Shown here: positions 1-11,169 of the stretch, piece after piece
How the letters are laid out: every line of letters begins with the position of its first letter
Position numbering within the stretch: position 1 is the stretch's first letter
Origin: Lindgomyces ingoldianus
Lineage: Eukaryota; Ascomycota; Dothideomycetes; Pleosporales; Lindgomycetaceae
Assembly: GCF_010093535.1 (NCBI RefSeq)
Contig: NW_022985165.1
Coordinates: 2,112,769-2,176,768, forward strand
Direction of reading: 5' to 3'
Length of the DNA stretch: 64,000 nucleotides
Notes under the pieces: generated by a model
The model's input: only the letters and a program-made list of their open reading frames with translations
Told to the model about the DNA's origin: nothing
The model's database searches: none
Made by a program: the position numbers and the translations under genes

Positions 1-379
1 ATAAAAAGTTTTTAAGATTTTATCTATAATAACTAAATAATTTAATGTAATAGTGTGTAAAAACTATAACTTAAACTAAATTAAACACTTTTTAAAGTTA
101 AATGTAGTTAAATAAATAATTAATATAATATTATTAATAAAGCTATTACTAGTAAAAGTAAGTTTTTTAATATAATGTAACAGCACAAGCAAGATAATAG
201 CTGAGATAATCAGCTCTTAGGTCTTCACGTGTGGCTAAACTGAATCTGGCAGGTCAAGCTCAACACCCGTATAGCTAAACTTACGCCTAAAATGTGACTC
301 AATCAATACAAGAGTAAGGTAAAAGGAGATCACCACCTCTGTACGCCCATTAATCTCTTTCTCTAACTATTTTTCCAAT
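1..379. other. AT-rich left edge with a retroelement-terminus-like motif; no gene
   Basis: Bases 1-175 are almost pure A/T with the TA-rich texture of the decayed repeats in the right part of the window, so they are probably the end of another mutated transposon. At 176 a TGTAAC terminus begins. Over about 25 bases it matches the start of the solo LTR at 42780, and the roughly five differences are all of the G-to-A or C-to-T type. The match stops after that, so only an LTR-end fragment is suggested. Bases 200-379 show nothing I can name. Confidence 0.5.
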
Positions 380-1183
380 GTGGACTCTACCATCTGCACC
401 CCCCGTCTCCTTCTAACCCGCATGATCAACACAGAAGAAGGTTCATCCCATCTGAAATGGTTCCACGAACTCTGGACCGATGAAGTAACCACAGGCTGGA
501 GGCAAGTCTCCACGGCCCCTGTAAAACATTGTCCGAAAGCAGAGACTGGTTCGTCGAGCATCTAACTAAATACGACCACATTATGTACGCGGTACACATT
601 CAGCCTACTTAAACTCCAACCCCACCTTTAGCAATAGCAGATAGCCCAAATATTAGAGAAGCGGTGGATGAAAAAGAGAGGCGAGGAAAAGTCACAGATA
701 CAGCACGTTATTCACCTGAATCTGGAGACTTGATAGGTTGGATCGGTCTTCGAAAGCAAAGGCATGGGCCTACATTACCTCCACCATCGCCTCCTCCTTC
801 GGCCCCGGACACATCAAACATCTCCCCCATCTCTAAACCCTAGGGCCACTGGTCCCGCCAAACCGCTAAACCTCCGCGCCCTAGGCTACTCCTTCTTTCA
901 ATCCTCCTTGGGACGCGGTTACGCCACCGAATCCACTTCCGCTATTCTAACGGCGTACCGGGTCTCGCTCTCAGAGAATAATGATGAATTTGTGTTGAAT
1001 TACGTAGAAGCCTGTGTAGATAAAGATAATCTAGGTAGTATCAGGGTGATTGAGAAACTAGGGATGGAGAAAGTGGGGTGGAAGGAGGAGACTAATCCTG
1101 TGTTTTTGGCGGGCGCATGGAGGGATCCCGGGTATTGGATTTATGGGATGTATGTTGGGTTAGAGAGGGGGGGAAGATGCTGA
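380..1183 (+). pseudogene. Broken GNAT-family N-acetyltransferase (RimJ/RimL-like)
   Basis: Three pieces of one acetyltransferase lie in order but in different frames. Frame 2 from 380 gives a start of the type STICTPRLLLTRM...TTGWR. Frame 1 from about 505 continues with LSESRDWFVEHLTKYDHIMY, is broken by TAA at 610-612, and runs on to GDLIGWIGLRK near 726-756. Frame 2 then resumes with LGYSFFQSSLGRGYATE, NLGSIRVIEKLGMEKVGW and a GYWIYGMY end (about 880-1170). The GRGYATE acetyl-CoA loop and the N..S.RV.EKLGM helix are the standard late GNAT motifs (Acetyltransf_3 type), which normally acetylate amino groups on small molecules or protein N-termini. At least two frameshifts and one stop (likely CAA to TAA) break it. 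No intron with sensible splice sites removes them. The exact start is unclear because the ATG (378-380) is one frame off. Confidence 0.75.
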
Positions 1184-1407
1184 ATGGGTGTGTGTAAGAT
1201 GTGATGGAGTTGGGTGACGTTTAAAGGGCAGCAGAGCAGGAAGCTAGGCCTTGGTTCCCGAAGTTTACCATAAACAAAACTATCATTTGAATTCAACTGT
1301 GCTCATTTTACCAACCTTCGTACGGCGAGCGTTCCTTGTGTAATATTTTTCAGCAAACCCGTACTGGATCTTACTGGGCAACTCCACACCCACCCCAACC
1401 TCTCCCC

Positions 1408-2867
1408 CTAATCCAAAAACCACTTCGGCACTTCGGGTCCCCAAATCGCCAAACTCTCATCCCCAGCAGGGCCCCACCCAACCGGTGTATCCTCATTAAC
1501 CAAATCCCCATCTGCATAATGCTCTACCATATTCCCGTTCGTATCCCACCAATAATCAAAAATCTGGCTACCCAGAATGTGTCTTCCCACACCCCAAACA
1601 CTCTTATACCCTTTCCTGGCAAGCCACTCATGTCCCAAGTTCTGGCTGTCGAAATCGTGGACTTCGAAAGAACAGTGGTGTACGTGTGAGGTTGGGTTTT
1701 GCGACATGAAAAAGGTGTGATGGTCGGTATAGTCAGGGCCGATGTCGATGTGGCAGAAGACTGCGACATCGAGGCGGTGGGACGGGTTAGAGGGATCGGG
1801 GTTAGTATAGAGGAAGTCAGTGGGTGCAAGGTTGAAGTTCGTTGTGTACCATTTGAGTTGCGCGGGGAAGTTTTTGACGCAGAGGCCGTAGTGACCAAGC
1901 TGGTGGGATGTCAGCGGTTGTGGGTTTGGAGAGGGTGGCAGGAGGGGGCGGCTCGCCTTGTGTACTGGCGCTGGCCCAGGTTTAAATCGTTGGAATCGTG
2001 CTACTCGCGGTTTCTGCGTCTCGTAGTTTGTCGTTAGGATCTCAGGCATTGGTCCCCCTTCTGCCAGCTTTTGTCCAAACATCAAATTAACCGGGAAGCC
2101 CTCTGGATCCGTCAAAGTGACCATATATCCACCTCCAGGAGCCTCTGTCAACTCCTCAATCTGGGTTGCTCCAGGAAGCTGCGTTGCTCTGCTAAATCGT
2201 CAGCTCTCTCACAACTAGCTACACCCATTACTCATAGATATCCTACTTCTCAAGCTCTGCGAAACTCTCCACCTCGAACGTCCCACCCAAAAACCTTTTC
2301 TCACCCTGCTGCGCATAGTAAACATACTGGTCCATCCCATATCCATTATACCATCTCTTCGTTTCCGTTTTCTTCGCAACCATCATTCCAAAATCTACCG
2401 TAAATCAGCACAATCCCACTGCACCTAATTCAGCACCCCGCCCCCCTGCCCCCACCATGTTACCCCTCTCTTCCATACCCTTACCTCTCAAAAAGGTAGT
2501 AATCTCCGCCAGATCTGGATGCTGATAGCAAATATGCGCAATCCTCCTAAGTTTGATCTGCGCATCTCGGTCGATGTTATTTGCTTTCTGCCATTCGCGG
2601 AGCGCTTTGCGATTTGAGCTTATAGCGGCGTCCTGGGCGAGTGATGTGCCTCGATTAGGGGACGTTTCGCGGCTGGGGATCTGATTGAAATGTTAATGTT
2701 CTTCCTGTTACGCTCTGCGACGTGCGAGAAGAAGTTGGTGGTGTGATGCATAGTTGCAGTCCACTAAGTGGGCTTCGCAGCAGCGCCTGTGTGGGGCATT
2801 GAAATCGCGAAGGACGTACACAAGGGGTTATCTTCTCCTTCAACTGGTGAAACGGCATGGCAGACAT
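1408..2867 (-). CDS. Type I extradiol dioxygenase / glyoxalase-fold (VOC) protein, 4 exons
   Basis: Exons by splice-site reading: 2867-2820, 2680-2485, 2394-2247, 2188-1408. The introns are 139, 90 and 58 nt, and every phase closes to 390 residues. The N-terminal VOC module starts with IKLRRIAHICYQHPDL and continues DFGMMVAKK...WYNGYGMDQYVYYA. The C-terminal module carries the catalytic-type ligands: His in QLGHYGLCV, His in VHHCSFEVHD and Glu in NMVEHYADGD, plus the GRHILGSQIFDYWW substrate loop. Family knowledge: such proteins open catechol-type rings next to the hydroxyls using Fe(II), and fungal members are cytosolic and mostly uncharacterised. The first exon (MSAMPFHQLKEKITPC) rests only on a GTACGT donor and a TTTCAATCAG acceptor, so it is the least certain part. 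The substrate is unknown. The gene is convergent with the broken acetyltransferase and is not part of an obvious catabolic cluster. Confidence 0.85.
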
Positions 2868-3523
2868 TCAAATTTATCAAGATTTGACCTGGTAGCAAGC
2901 TTGTAAGGAGATTCCACCCGTGCTGATATGCTGGGTTAAGTGCTTATGGAGTCCCATACATCCTGGATGTGGGGTGGCTATGAAATGCCGATGGAGAGAG
3001 ATGTGGGGTTCTACCCGCTTCCTTCGCGGACGTCAACGTTAATCTGATCTGATCCGACCTGACTAACTTTATGTCGGCCGGGTACTTAATTGTGGGTGGG
3101 TTCCGTGTTTATACATGAGGTCTAAATTTTTTAAACCCTGTTAGTGCTGCTAGGATGCTACTGGAATGAATCAGTCATTCAGGTGTTTTCAAGGAATCTG
3201 AACTGACATTGATTGCGATATCAAAAGATGTTCGCGTTTGGCAAGTCGATAATCAACTCCATCAGTTCATACACACATTCGCTCGTAAGGACAACCCCCA
3301 ACTGCTCCTAACCCTATGCGCCATCACTGGGGCCATCGACCCAACTCAGATATATTCTCAAAATAACCTGTCCATCTATTTTATGCCTCCCCTTCGCCAG
3401 CCTATTCTGCTATATTCCCAGCCTCAAGGCCGCTTTACTAATTTGCAGCCCTACGACTAGGCATGCGCTGTCCGCGCATCCACTGGTTGCTAGATTGGTA
3501 CAGACGAAGCAGCCATCCCAGGA
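2868..3523. other. Intergenic region, no supported gene
   Basis: This is the upstream region of the dioxygenase. An 83-codon open frame at 3209-3460 (+) has no recognisable motif, no family resemblance and no splice partners, so I treat it as chance. No RNA gene or repeat was recognised. Confidence 0.5.
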
Positions 3524-4015
3524 CTAGACCGTCAGCTTGATGTAGCGTTGGGATGCAGCATGGGTTTCTCGCAGCATCAAGTTCGGCCGAATTGCTACTA
3601 AATCTAATGCTGAAAAAATCTCAGCAACGATGCCCGACGCATGTAGAGGTTGAGCAATATCTCCTAGGAAATGAGACACACACCTCAACACGTATGAACA
3701 CGTCAGATTAGTTCCAGATGTTAAAATCCTGCTCTTCACATCGGCAATGCACTCCTTCTGTATCTGAGCCTGGCTTTCAATTGCGAATACAACGTATTGT
3801 TCCTTGGTATAGTCGCGACTGTAGTACAGACTGGAAACGCCAGGTGCGTCACCACTAGAGTTGATCCAATACGATTGGTATGAAAATGCACCTTCACCAA
3901 TGTGAGAATAGGGGTTGGTCTAGGCCGCTGCTCGTCCTATCGATCTGTTGTATTGCGGTTCGAGAATCTACTGGAGATCGGACGTGGCATAGGGGTTGAG
4001 GAATTTCTCGGCCAT
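3524..4015 (-). pseudogene. Relic of a secreted S1/P1-type zinc nuclease
   Basis: One frame runs from 4015 to 3524 with two in-frame TAG codons (3970-3968 and 3922-3920). It reads MAEKFLNPYATSDLQ*ILEP, then GRAA*TNPYSH, LYYSRDYTKEQYVVFAI and SHFLGDIAQPLHASG. The last motif is the metal-binding GDI.QPLH signature of S1/P1 nucleases, which degrade single-stranded DNA and RNA outside the cell. In P1 nuclease the YSRD segment contains two disulfide cysteines; here both positions are Tyr, a G-to-A change. The second stop falls where a conserved Trp is expected (TGG to TAG). The N-terminus with the signal peptide and the C-terminal half with the remaining zinc ligands are not recognisable. It is a dead fragment whose damage looks RIP-like. 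Confidence 0.75.
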
Positions 4016-4470
4016 TATACACCACGGCCGGCGGCGAGGAGCCTTGGAAAGCAGCGTCATGAAGATTACGAACAGGTGCCGTGTTCAGTCAATCCACCGC
4101 TACTCATGCTGATGCGGGCCTTTTGTCAGACTTCTTCCTTCTCAGTCAACCATGTGCCATTCGTAATAATACATCCAAGACTTTGAAAGAAGCGGGGGGT
4201 TCTTCCAGATATCTCAATATCTGCATCCACTTTCTCGGTTGAATCTCATCACTCGCTATCTCGTAAACACTCATCCCGCCCGTTATGGTCCTATATCTAG
4301 AAAGGCAATAATCTCTGTGATTCTTATATTTTGAGATGAAATTGTCTAGTTTATCAAATATGAAATATCTATCTAATACTTATGTATTCACTTGGGTATC
4401 ATGTTATTAACCATCTATCCCATCTCATTTCTGTTCCCGACCTCTAACCTCTGTGTATAACACAGATCGA
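4016..4470. other. Intergenic region, no supported gene
   Basis: The part nearer 4016 may hold unreadable N-terminal sequence of the nuclease relic. The part nearer 4470 (about 4300-4450) is AT-rich and is probably the 3' untranslated region of the glucosyltransferase on the minus strand. The 94-codon plus-strand frame at 3902-4186 overlaps the relic and is a shadow. Confidence 0.4.
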
Positions 4471-7400
4471 CTAAACGCCGCCACCAGTATCACAACCAGG
4501 TCCAGAACCCGCACCACTGCCTCCAACAGCTCCCACTTCCGCTCCCGCCCCCACACCCTCTCCCTCGCTTTCCCCAACCATCGCCTCCTCCGCCCTTCCT
4601 TGCAACATCCTTCTCCTCAGCTCTTCCTCTGCCAGACTCTGCTTCTTAATATACTCCAACACAATATCCTCCTCGTTCTTTTGTCTCTCAAACTCCAACA
4701 TCCTTTCTTTTTCCGCTTTCTCGCTTTCCTCGAGGACTTTCTTCAGCGCTTCTTCGTCATCGTGACTACCCTGCTTCTGCGCTTGCACCGCCTCCTCGCT
4801 CTCCTTAAGCACCGTATTCAATGCCTCGTCGTCATCAACATGCTCAGACGCAACCGCTGAGTTTAAAACACCGGAGTCATGGCCTCTGGCTTGGACATAC
4901 ATCTGCGTTTCGGTAGAACTAGGGTAATTGTCCAGGAACTGTTGATGATGATGCTGGTGCAGATGAGCGAGTTCCTTACTCTCGGCGATGATACGTTGGT
5001 ATTCCTCATCATCTTCCGTATCTTCATCGGAATCCCACCCACTCTCACTGCCATGCACAACGCCCTTCTCCCTCACCCTTCTAGTCTCCAATAAGCTCTT
5101 CCGCAGCGTTTCCTCTAGCGCTTGTTGTTCTTCAACACTTGCACCGCTCTTGCCAGCTTCCGAGATACTCGCCGCCAGGGCGCGCTGCAGCGCCTCTTCC
5201 TCGTCTTCTCCTTCCAGCTCCCTGCTGCGCTGGAGCTCGGACATCGACGCGCGGATAGCGCGTGCAATCATTTCATCTTCATCTAAGTTGCCCTGGGAAG
5301 TTTGCGAGACAGATGCTGCGATTGCGGCTTCGAGTTCCCTGCGCTCTGCCTCTTCTTGGGCGGCCTGGACTTGTTGGAGAGAGAGTTGGGATGGGTTTGG
5401 TTGCGGGAAGGTACTTGCATGTTGCAAAGGCACTCCGCTCGGATATTGGTATGTACCCAACGAAGAAGTATCATCTCTCAACGTCAAGCTCCTCGATACT
5501 GGCATAGTATGCGGTGCCGCATTAGGCTCTACCGGGATCGGAAGATCCGAGTAAGAGCTTGCATCGCTCATAGCGGACGGGAGCGAAGGACGAGCTTCTG
5601 ACCGTTTAAGATGCGCGTTGTTTTTTATCTTCGCCCACCGCTCTTGACGTTTCCTGCGCCGGTCTTTCATCAATATGTGTAAAGCCTCGATCTGGTCCTC
5701 CCCGGGGTTTTTCTTCTTTTTGACGTTCAGTCTTATGCACTTCCATCTGGCCAAGACATCTGCGCGTTCCGCCGTTGAGACTGCAGTCGCTTCGTCGTAG
5801 CCTTGGGATATCCTTGCTGCGATGATATAATTCTGTACATTTACGCCTTTTTGTTTGAGGGCCTCTTGATATAATCCCTTCATAGCGTAACCGGGGACAG
5901 CGAACGCACCCCCCATAACTCGGAGAGGGACGCCTGCGAGCCCTTTTCCGACACCTTTGACGAAGCCAATAGCACCTTCTTTCTTCGCGCCTTTGTACGG
6001 GTCCGTTACGATCCCTGTTATCCCTTCGTAGAGGCCAAGTCCGAATTCCTATCATTCGAGTAAGCTTCATTACACAGTCAAGATATTTTAGGCGTCGAGG
6101 GCATACCTTTGCAGCAGTCTTCATTCCGCTCTGGAAATCAGTCACTCTATCTACCTGTCTAACCTCTTCCCCATAAAGCTTTGGCACATTATGAAACCCC
6201 TTAGCAACATTCAAAGAAAACTCCATTGGGGACTTAAAGCCGGCGCCTACGATTCTCTGAAGCCCTTTGCCTGTATTGGCGACAGCTTCAGGATTGAAAC
6301 TTGAGATGCGCTCCGAGAAGCTGCCAGTGCCAGCTTCGGAGCGAATTCCAGGTTCAGAACCGACGTGAGAGTGTGTGCGTCCGTGGCGAAATCGATCAAT
6401 AGGACATGGTGAAGTATCTCTGGAACGCGAGCGCGAGACTTGTGTTGAAGCGCGCATGGCTTGAGCCATGAATGTGCCTCTTGTCGTCGGACTTGATACG
6501 CGTGTGATTTCGGAGCTGGAGCTGTGTCGGGGAGAACTATCATCCGGACTTACGGGCGTGATTTCGGTGGTGGTTGTTACTAAGGTACTCACACCGGGAA
6601 GCGTCGAAGCACTGCTTGAAGCTGATGTGCGCGTGTTAGTGGTAGATCTTGAGCCCATCGGGCGACCTGTACGAGGGGCATCTGCTATAGAAGAGCTGGC
6701 TTCAGATCCTTTCGCGGCTTGTTTTCCTTTCTTGGCTTCTTTCGTATCGGGATGAATGCCAAGTAGCTTCATAGTTTCAATAGGAAAATCAGCCACACCC
6801 ATCATCATTGTCGTTGCAGTACCAATAAGAGCCGTTGTTGCACCTGTGATGGGATCCCAAGGTCCATCGTCGGTCTCGTACTCGCGGGGTCGGTATCTAC
6901 ATAATTAGCTAGGAGCAAAGGACACGATCGCTTAGACTCACAATTTTAGCTCATTGAAGTCGAGCTCTCCTTCTTGAGCCAGAACCGTAGCAGCCATTGC
7001 GCTGAGCTTGACCTGTGTACGCTTCACCCTCCAAACAGCCGGACGACTCGGGGCGACCATACACCGTAAGTCATCATACTTCAGCATCTGGTGGAAAGAC
7101 TGAGCGCCATTCTGATCACCTCGCTCCTGGCTGATTAACTGCGACAACTCCTGCGCCCTCTCGAGAGACCCCGGTTTGAGAGCTTCTTCGATAGCCTTAG
7201 CCAACTTGTCCGCTGTCAAATCCTTGTATGGAATCGGGTGAGGACCAGCTCCAGCTTTTGCCGTCATCGCCCCCCAGAAAGGTTGATCTCCAAAGAATGG
7301 GACAACCACGGTAGGCCGGCCTGCTGCAATACCTGCGGCAGTGGTACCAGCGCCACCGTGGTGCACTACGCAAGAGACATGTTTGAATAGCCAGTCGTGA

Positions 7401-9176
7401 GGCACGTTTCCAAGCATGAAAACACCTTCAGGCATTCCAAGATCGTCGGCTCCAAGGCCACCCCAGCCTTTCGATACAAGTGCTCGCTTTCCGGTTTTCT
7501 TAACCGCTTCGAATATCATCTTAGTCATAGCGTTTGGATCATCCACAACAATTGAACCAAAGCCAATATAAACGGGTGGTTCTCCAGCTGCAAGAAATTC
7601 GGCAAGGTCAGGGGCTGGAGTGTAATTTTGTGCCAGAGAAAGGAAGTAGAAGCCTGAGATAGAGATGTGGTGACCCCAATCTTTGGGCTTGGGGATCAAT
7701 GCCGGAGACCTAGTAAATTATTAGAAAAGAAGTCAACGGTATGGATATGGTTCGAACCTTACCAACAATACGTGTATGGAATCTTCATCCTTGCCAGCAG
7801 GCCAGGTGCCCAAATCATGCTGATGGGGTCCAAGCCAAGACTGTGTTTGCGGAACTGGTTGATGACGTCTCCTAACCCTTGCCATGTCAACATGTCTACC
7901 ATTGTGTATGACATGAAATTTGTAATGCTCGCATCCGCGTTAGAAGACTGGATATTCGCCAGAGGATGAGGAAACTGTTGAGTGGGTGACCATGGCATCC
8001 TGGTCAATACGGTTAGCTCGCAGAAGGAAAGATCGAAGGTAGGAGGCTAACGTAAACATCATGTGCAGCGGAATGCCAAGTTTCTCCGCACAATGAATAT
8101 GGCCGAAGCTCGGAGGATTCGCAACAATAGCATCCGCAACGAAAGGCTTCTTGAGGACCTCGGGAACATCGTTCTCGATTTCCATCCACTCTTCTATGCT
8201 CTGCTTTAGCGGATCGATACCAAGACCATCGCCAGTCTCGATACACGACCTCCATGTTCCACGGAGAATCTCTGCAATGCCCCGTCTCCTCTTGCCCACG
8301 TCACCACTCCGTAGGGTATCGAAGCCTGGCATCAACCCGGGGTTCTTAACCATGAAGGCCATGAGCTCAGCGGGGTCGCCACCAATGCTAAAGAACTCCA
8401 GTCCATTCTCATTCACAAAGTCTTTGAAAGTGGGATGAGTGGCCAATCGTACGCGATGTTTATACGTCTCCTTCAGTACCCTGCCCAGTGCCACAAACGG
8501 CTGCACATCTCCTCTTGAGCCAACCACATGTATAACGACATTCAATGATGGCGGGGGGTCCTGTCCCGGCGCCCCACCAAGAAACTCGGGGACGTACGCA
8601 GGAGGCGGTGCGGGTTCTCGTTCGACCTGGGAAAGCTGACGTTGGATCTGCGGGACTAGAAGCTGCGAAAGCCTCCTTGTTTTCTGGTTGATGCGGATAT
8701 TAACACGGCCGTCATCTGCCACGATGGCATTTGCGCCCAATTCGTTACTATCGTCCGATATCTGCCCCGGAAGCTCCGTGTATGCTGGAGGAGGCTGGTC
8801 ATAATTTTCGTCTTCAGCCGCCGATGTATCGATTTGGCCAGTATTATAGCCATAAAGTTCATCCGCACTGGGTCTATTTATAGAATTAGAATGTGAGTGG
8901 AGCTATTAGGAGACATACAGACATTGGACGCGGAGTGGGGCGTGTTTCGGAAAGCCGGTAGGAGCTCGCATAGCCAGAACCCTCTGGCTTCATTCTCTGC
9001 CTCTCCGACGATCTGTTCGGCCGGTCCTCTGTCCCCGGCCGCGAAGAAGGCGCCTCCGGGCTCGCGGGCAATCCGACCACTCCTGGGGTGGGGGGTGGGA
9101 GTCGGGAGGGTTGCATTGGCGGGGCATTTTCGCCAGACGCGTTCGCTTCAGCCGGAGGATCCTGGGAATTCGTCAT
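4471..9176 (-). CDS. UDP-sugar:sterol-type glucosyltransferase (GT1) with C-terminal ubiquitin-interacting motifs, 6 exons
   Basis: Exons: 9176-8923, 8873-8052, 7999-7763, 7709-6942, 6896-6107, 6048-4471. Phases close to 1482 residues. Residues about 195-340 hold the Glyco_transf_28 fold (VIHVVGSRGDVQPFVALG). About 430-690 hold the UDP-sugar half, with TYCWSPALIPKPKDWG, VYIGFGSIVV and the donor motif HHGGAGTTAAGIAAGRP followed by PFFGDQPFWG. This places it with Atg26-like sterol 3-beta-glucosyltransferases, which glucosylate membrane sterols. No PH/GRAM region was recognised. Residues about 955-1015 are Gly-rich (ITGIVTDPYKGAKKEG, then VKGVGKGLAGVP) and resemble the C-terminal tail of VPS13/Atg2-type lipid-transfer proteins. 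The last 350 residues hold up to seven UIM-like helices, e.g. DEDEMIARAIRASMSE, DEEEALQRALAASISE and DDEEALKKVLEESEKA. The first intron needs a GTCTGT donor: the better-looking GTATGT four bases on breaks the frame. Confidence 0.88.
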
Positions 9177-11169
9177 AGTAAAAGCTACACGCGCGGAAAG
9201 GATATCATGAAAGCGTGAGTCAAGAAAGTCGATACAAAAGGGTGAATAATTATGAAGATGAAGGATTTGGGGGCGACTCGGCAAACTCCATTGGGATGGT
9301 GAGGTTGATATTCACTTCCCCCGTCCGCAACAGCGCAGGCTATGACATGTGTTGCAGAAGCAGGGATACAGCAGCGGGGCATAGCAGTGCCGTCACTTCA
9401 TTGGCTGGAAGGAACCTAGAATCCTGGCACGCGGCTGACCAAGAACACTGCGTCATCCTTGACACCAACCTTCCCTCCCTGAAACATCAACATTTTATAG
9501 CAGGATAGGTCATAATAGGCCCGACGCAATGCCTTGAAAACACGAAGGACGCTTTACCGGCCGATTCTATTTCTCACCTTCAAAAGCTACAAGAATAGGC
9601 GGCAGCAAAATGCTTGATGGAGCTCCTGGGTCGATGATGACTGCTCATGCAGAAGTCGTGGACCTTCTTGGCATTTTCTCGTATTCCGCATACGCCCGTA
9701 TCCTTCGTCTCGGGATACGGAGCATGAGTGAGGGTTTGCACATTGGACAATACACCGCAAGATTTGAATAATTACAGAGGATGAGTAAAGGTTCACTGAC
9801 TCTAGGCACCTCGGTCTGCGTGTTCCGGCTTGGGTACTCTAAATAGTTAGGGAATGTTATGTTAGAGGTAATCGGCTGCTGATTTCTAGTCCACCACCTG
9901 TTCAATATTTTGTAGTTTTCCCACGGCACAAGACTCCATCTTCTTCCGAGCATAGGCTTGAGCATAGCCCTCAAGAGGTCTACTAGGGCTTTACGTCCCA
10001 TCCAACAACTATCTCACCAGTGATTTGTCTAAAGTATGAGGAATAGTAATCATTGGCAAGAACATCTTCTCTGCTTGACGCCCCAAGTAGTTGCTTTGAG
10101 AATGTGGAGGCATTTCTTCTCCTTTTCATCCAAATGCCTGAAGAGGTGACCCCAAAAGTACGTCGAGGTCGCTATTGGCTGACGGTCGAATCGGGGGTCT
10201 ACGGCGACGCATTTCTTCACCTATCGCACCAAACATCAATATTCATTCTGCTTATATGTGAGAGCGTGATGGCCACAAACCATAAATGCGGCCAGACACT
10301 AGGCGCCTTTCCAACATCTCTGGAATCATAGGTAGTGCGGGGTTAATACCACCTTGTTCCACCCGGTCATGACCCACAACCTCCTTGCCCTCCGCCAGGC
10401 GCTTCTCGAAATCGGTGTACACCGCACTCTTCTTTCCTACAGACTGCTGGGTGAGACTCCAGGGGGATGGGTGGCGCCAATGAGTCTGCTCGTCGGTAGG
10501 GTCGTCCTTGGTGCTCTCACATTCATCCTTCACCGGTTCGCACCCAGGGTTACCACACTGCTTCTTGATACTTCAATGAAATTCCGTCATATCCCCCAAG
10601 CCCCCGGTAACTACCAGGATCTGGGGCTTGAGTACGGTCCGAACTGGCCCGAGGGATTGCTTGATCATTTTCTCGAAAGCTGATATAGTCTGGCGATGAA
10701 GGTGAAAAGAGGGGATTGCCCAGAGATTTAAGAGAGACCGAGTGAGTGAGTGATTAAAGACTGTCAACGGATGATCAATAACAAGAGAGAAGGGTAAGAG
10801 TGCGGATGTATCGCTAATCCATTGGCTGGGAGTGGATGAAACCTTCACCATACGAGCATTTACGTCCTTGCCTTCCACGTGCTGGGGCTTTTGTTTAACT
10901 GCTGAAGGTGCGCCTGCCTCGTGAGCACAAATAACGGATATTGCTGGCCGAAATAATTAGATCGAAGCGTCAACCATGCACGAGGAAGGAAGAATGCGAC
11001 CAGTCAGTAATTCAGCGAGGTTGGGGAGGGGATTCGTTATTGTGCAGCACATGCTTTAGCCCTCTACGCCATCCTTGACATCTCACTCAATATGACAACA
11101 GTCAACGAATCTACTTACTCCTCTCGCCAATTCCCTACTCGTGCATCATCACCCTTGTTCCCATACCAT
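9177..11169. other. 2-kb stretch without a supportable gene; decayed open frames on the minus strand
   Basis: Bases near 9177-9400 are presumably the promoter of the glucosyltransferase. Three minus-strand open pieces follow in order: 10878-10573 (with PSFHLHRQTISAFEKMIKQ and PQILVVTGGLGDMTEF), 10533-10252 (with YTDFEKRLAEGKEVVGHDR and NPALPMIPEMLERR) and 10001-9645 (GRRWSLVPWENYKILNRWW). Their protein-like composition suggests remains of one gene, but stops separate them, I find no introns that join them and I do not recognise the family. The last 300 bases are the 3' flank of DLD1. Confidence 0.35.

Noticed and set aside
3209..3460. 83-codon plus-strand frame
   Set aside because: No motif, no introns and no family resemblance; composition uninformative.
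8886..8918. GTATGT at 8918-8913 as the donor of the first glucosyltransferase intron
   Set aside because: It gives the wrong phase and a TGA within the first codons of exon 2; the GTCTGT donor keeps the frame.
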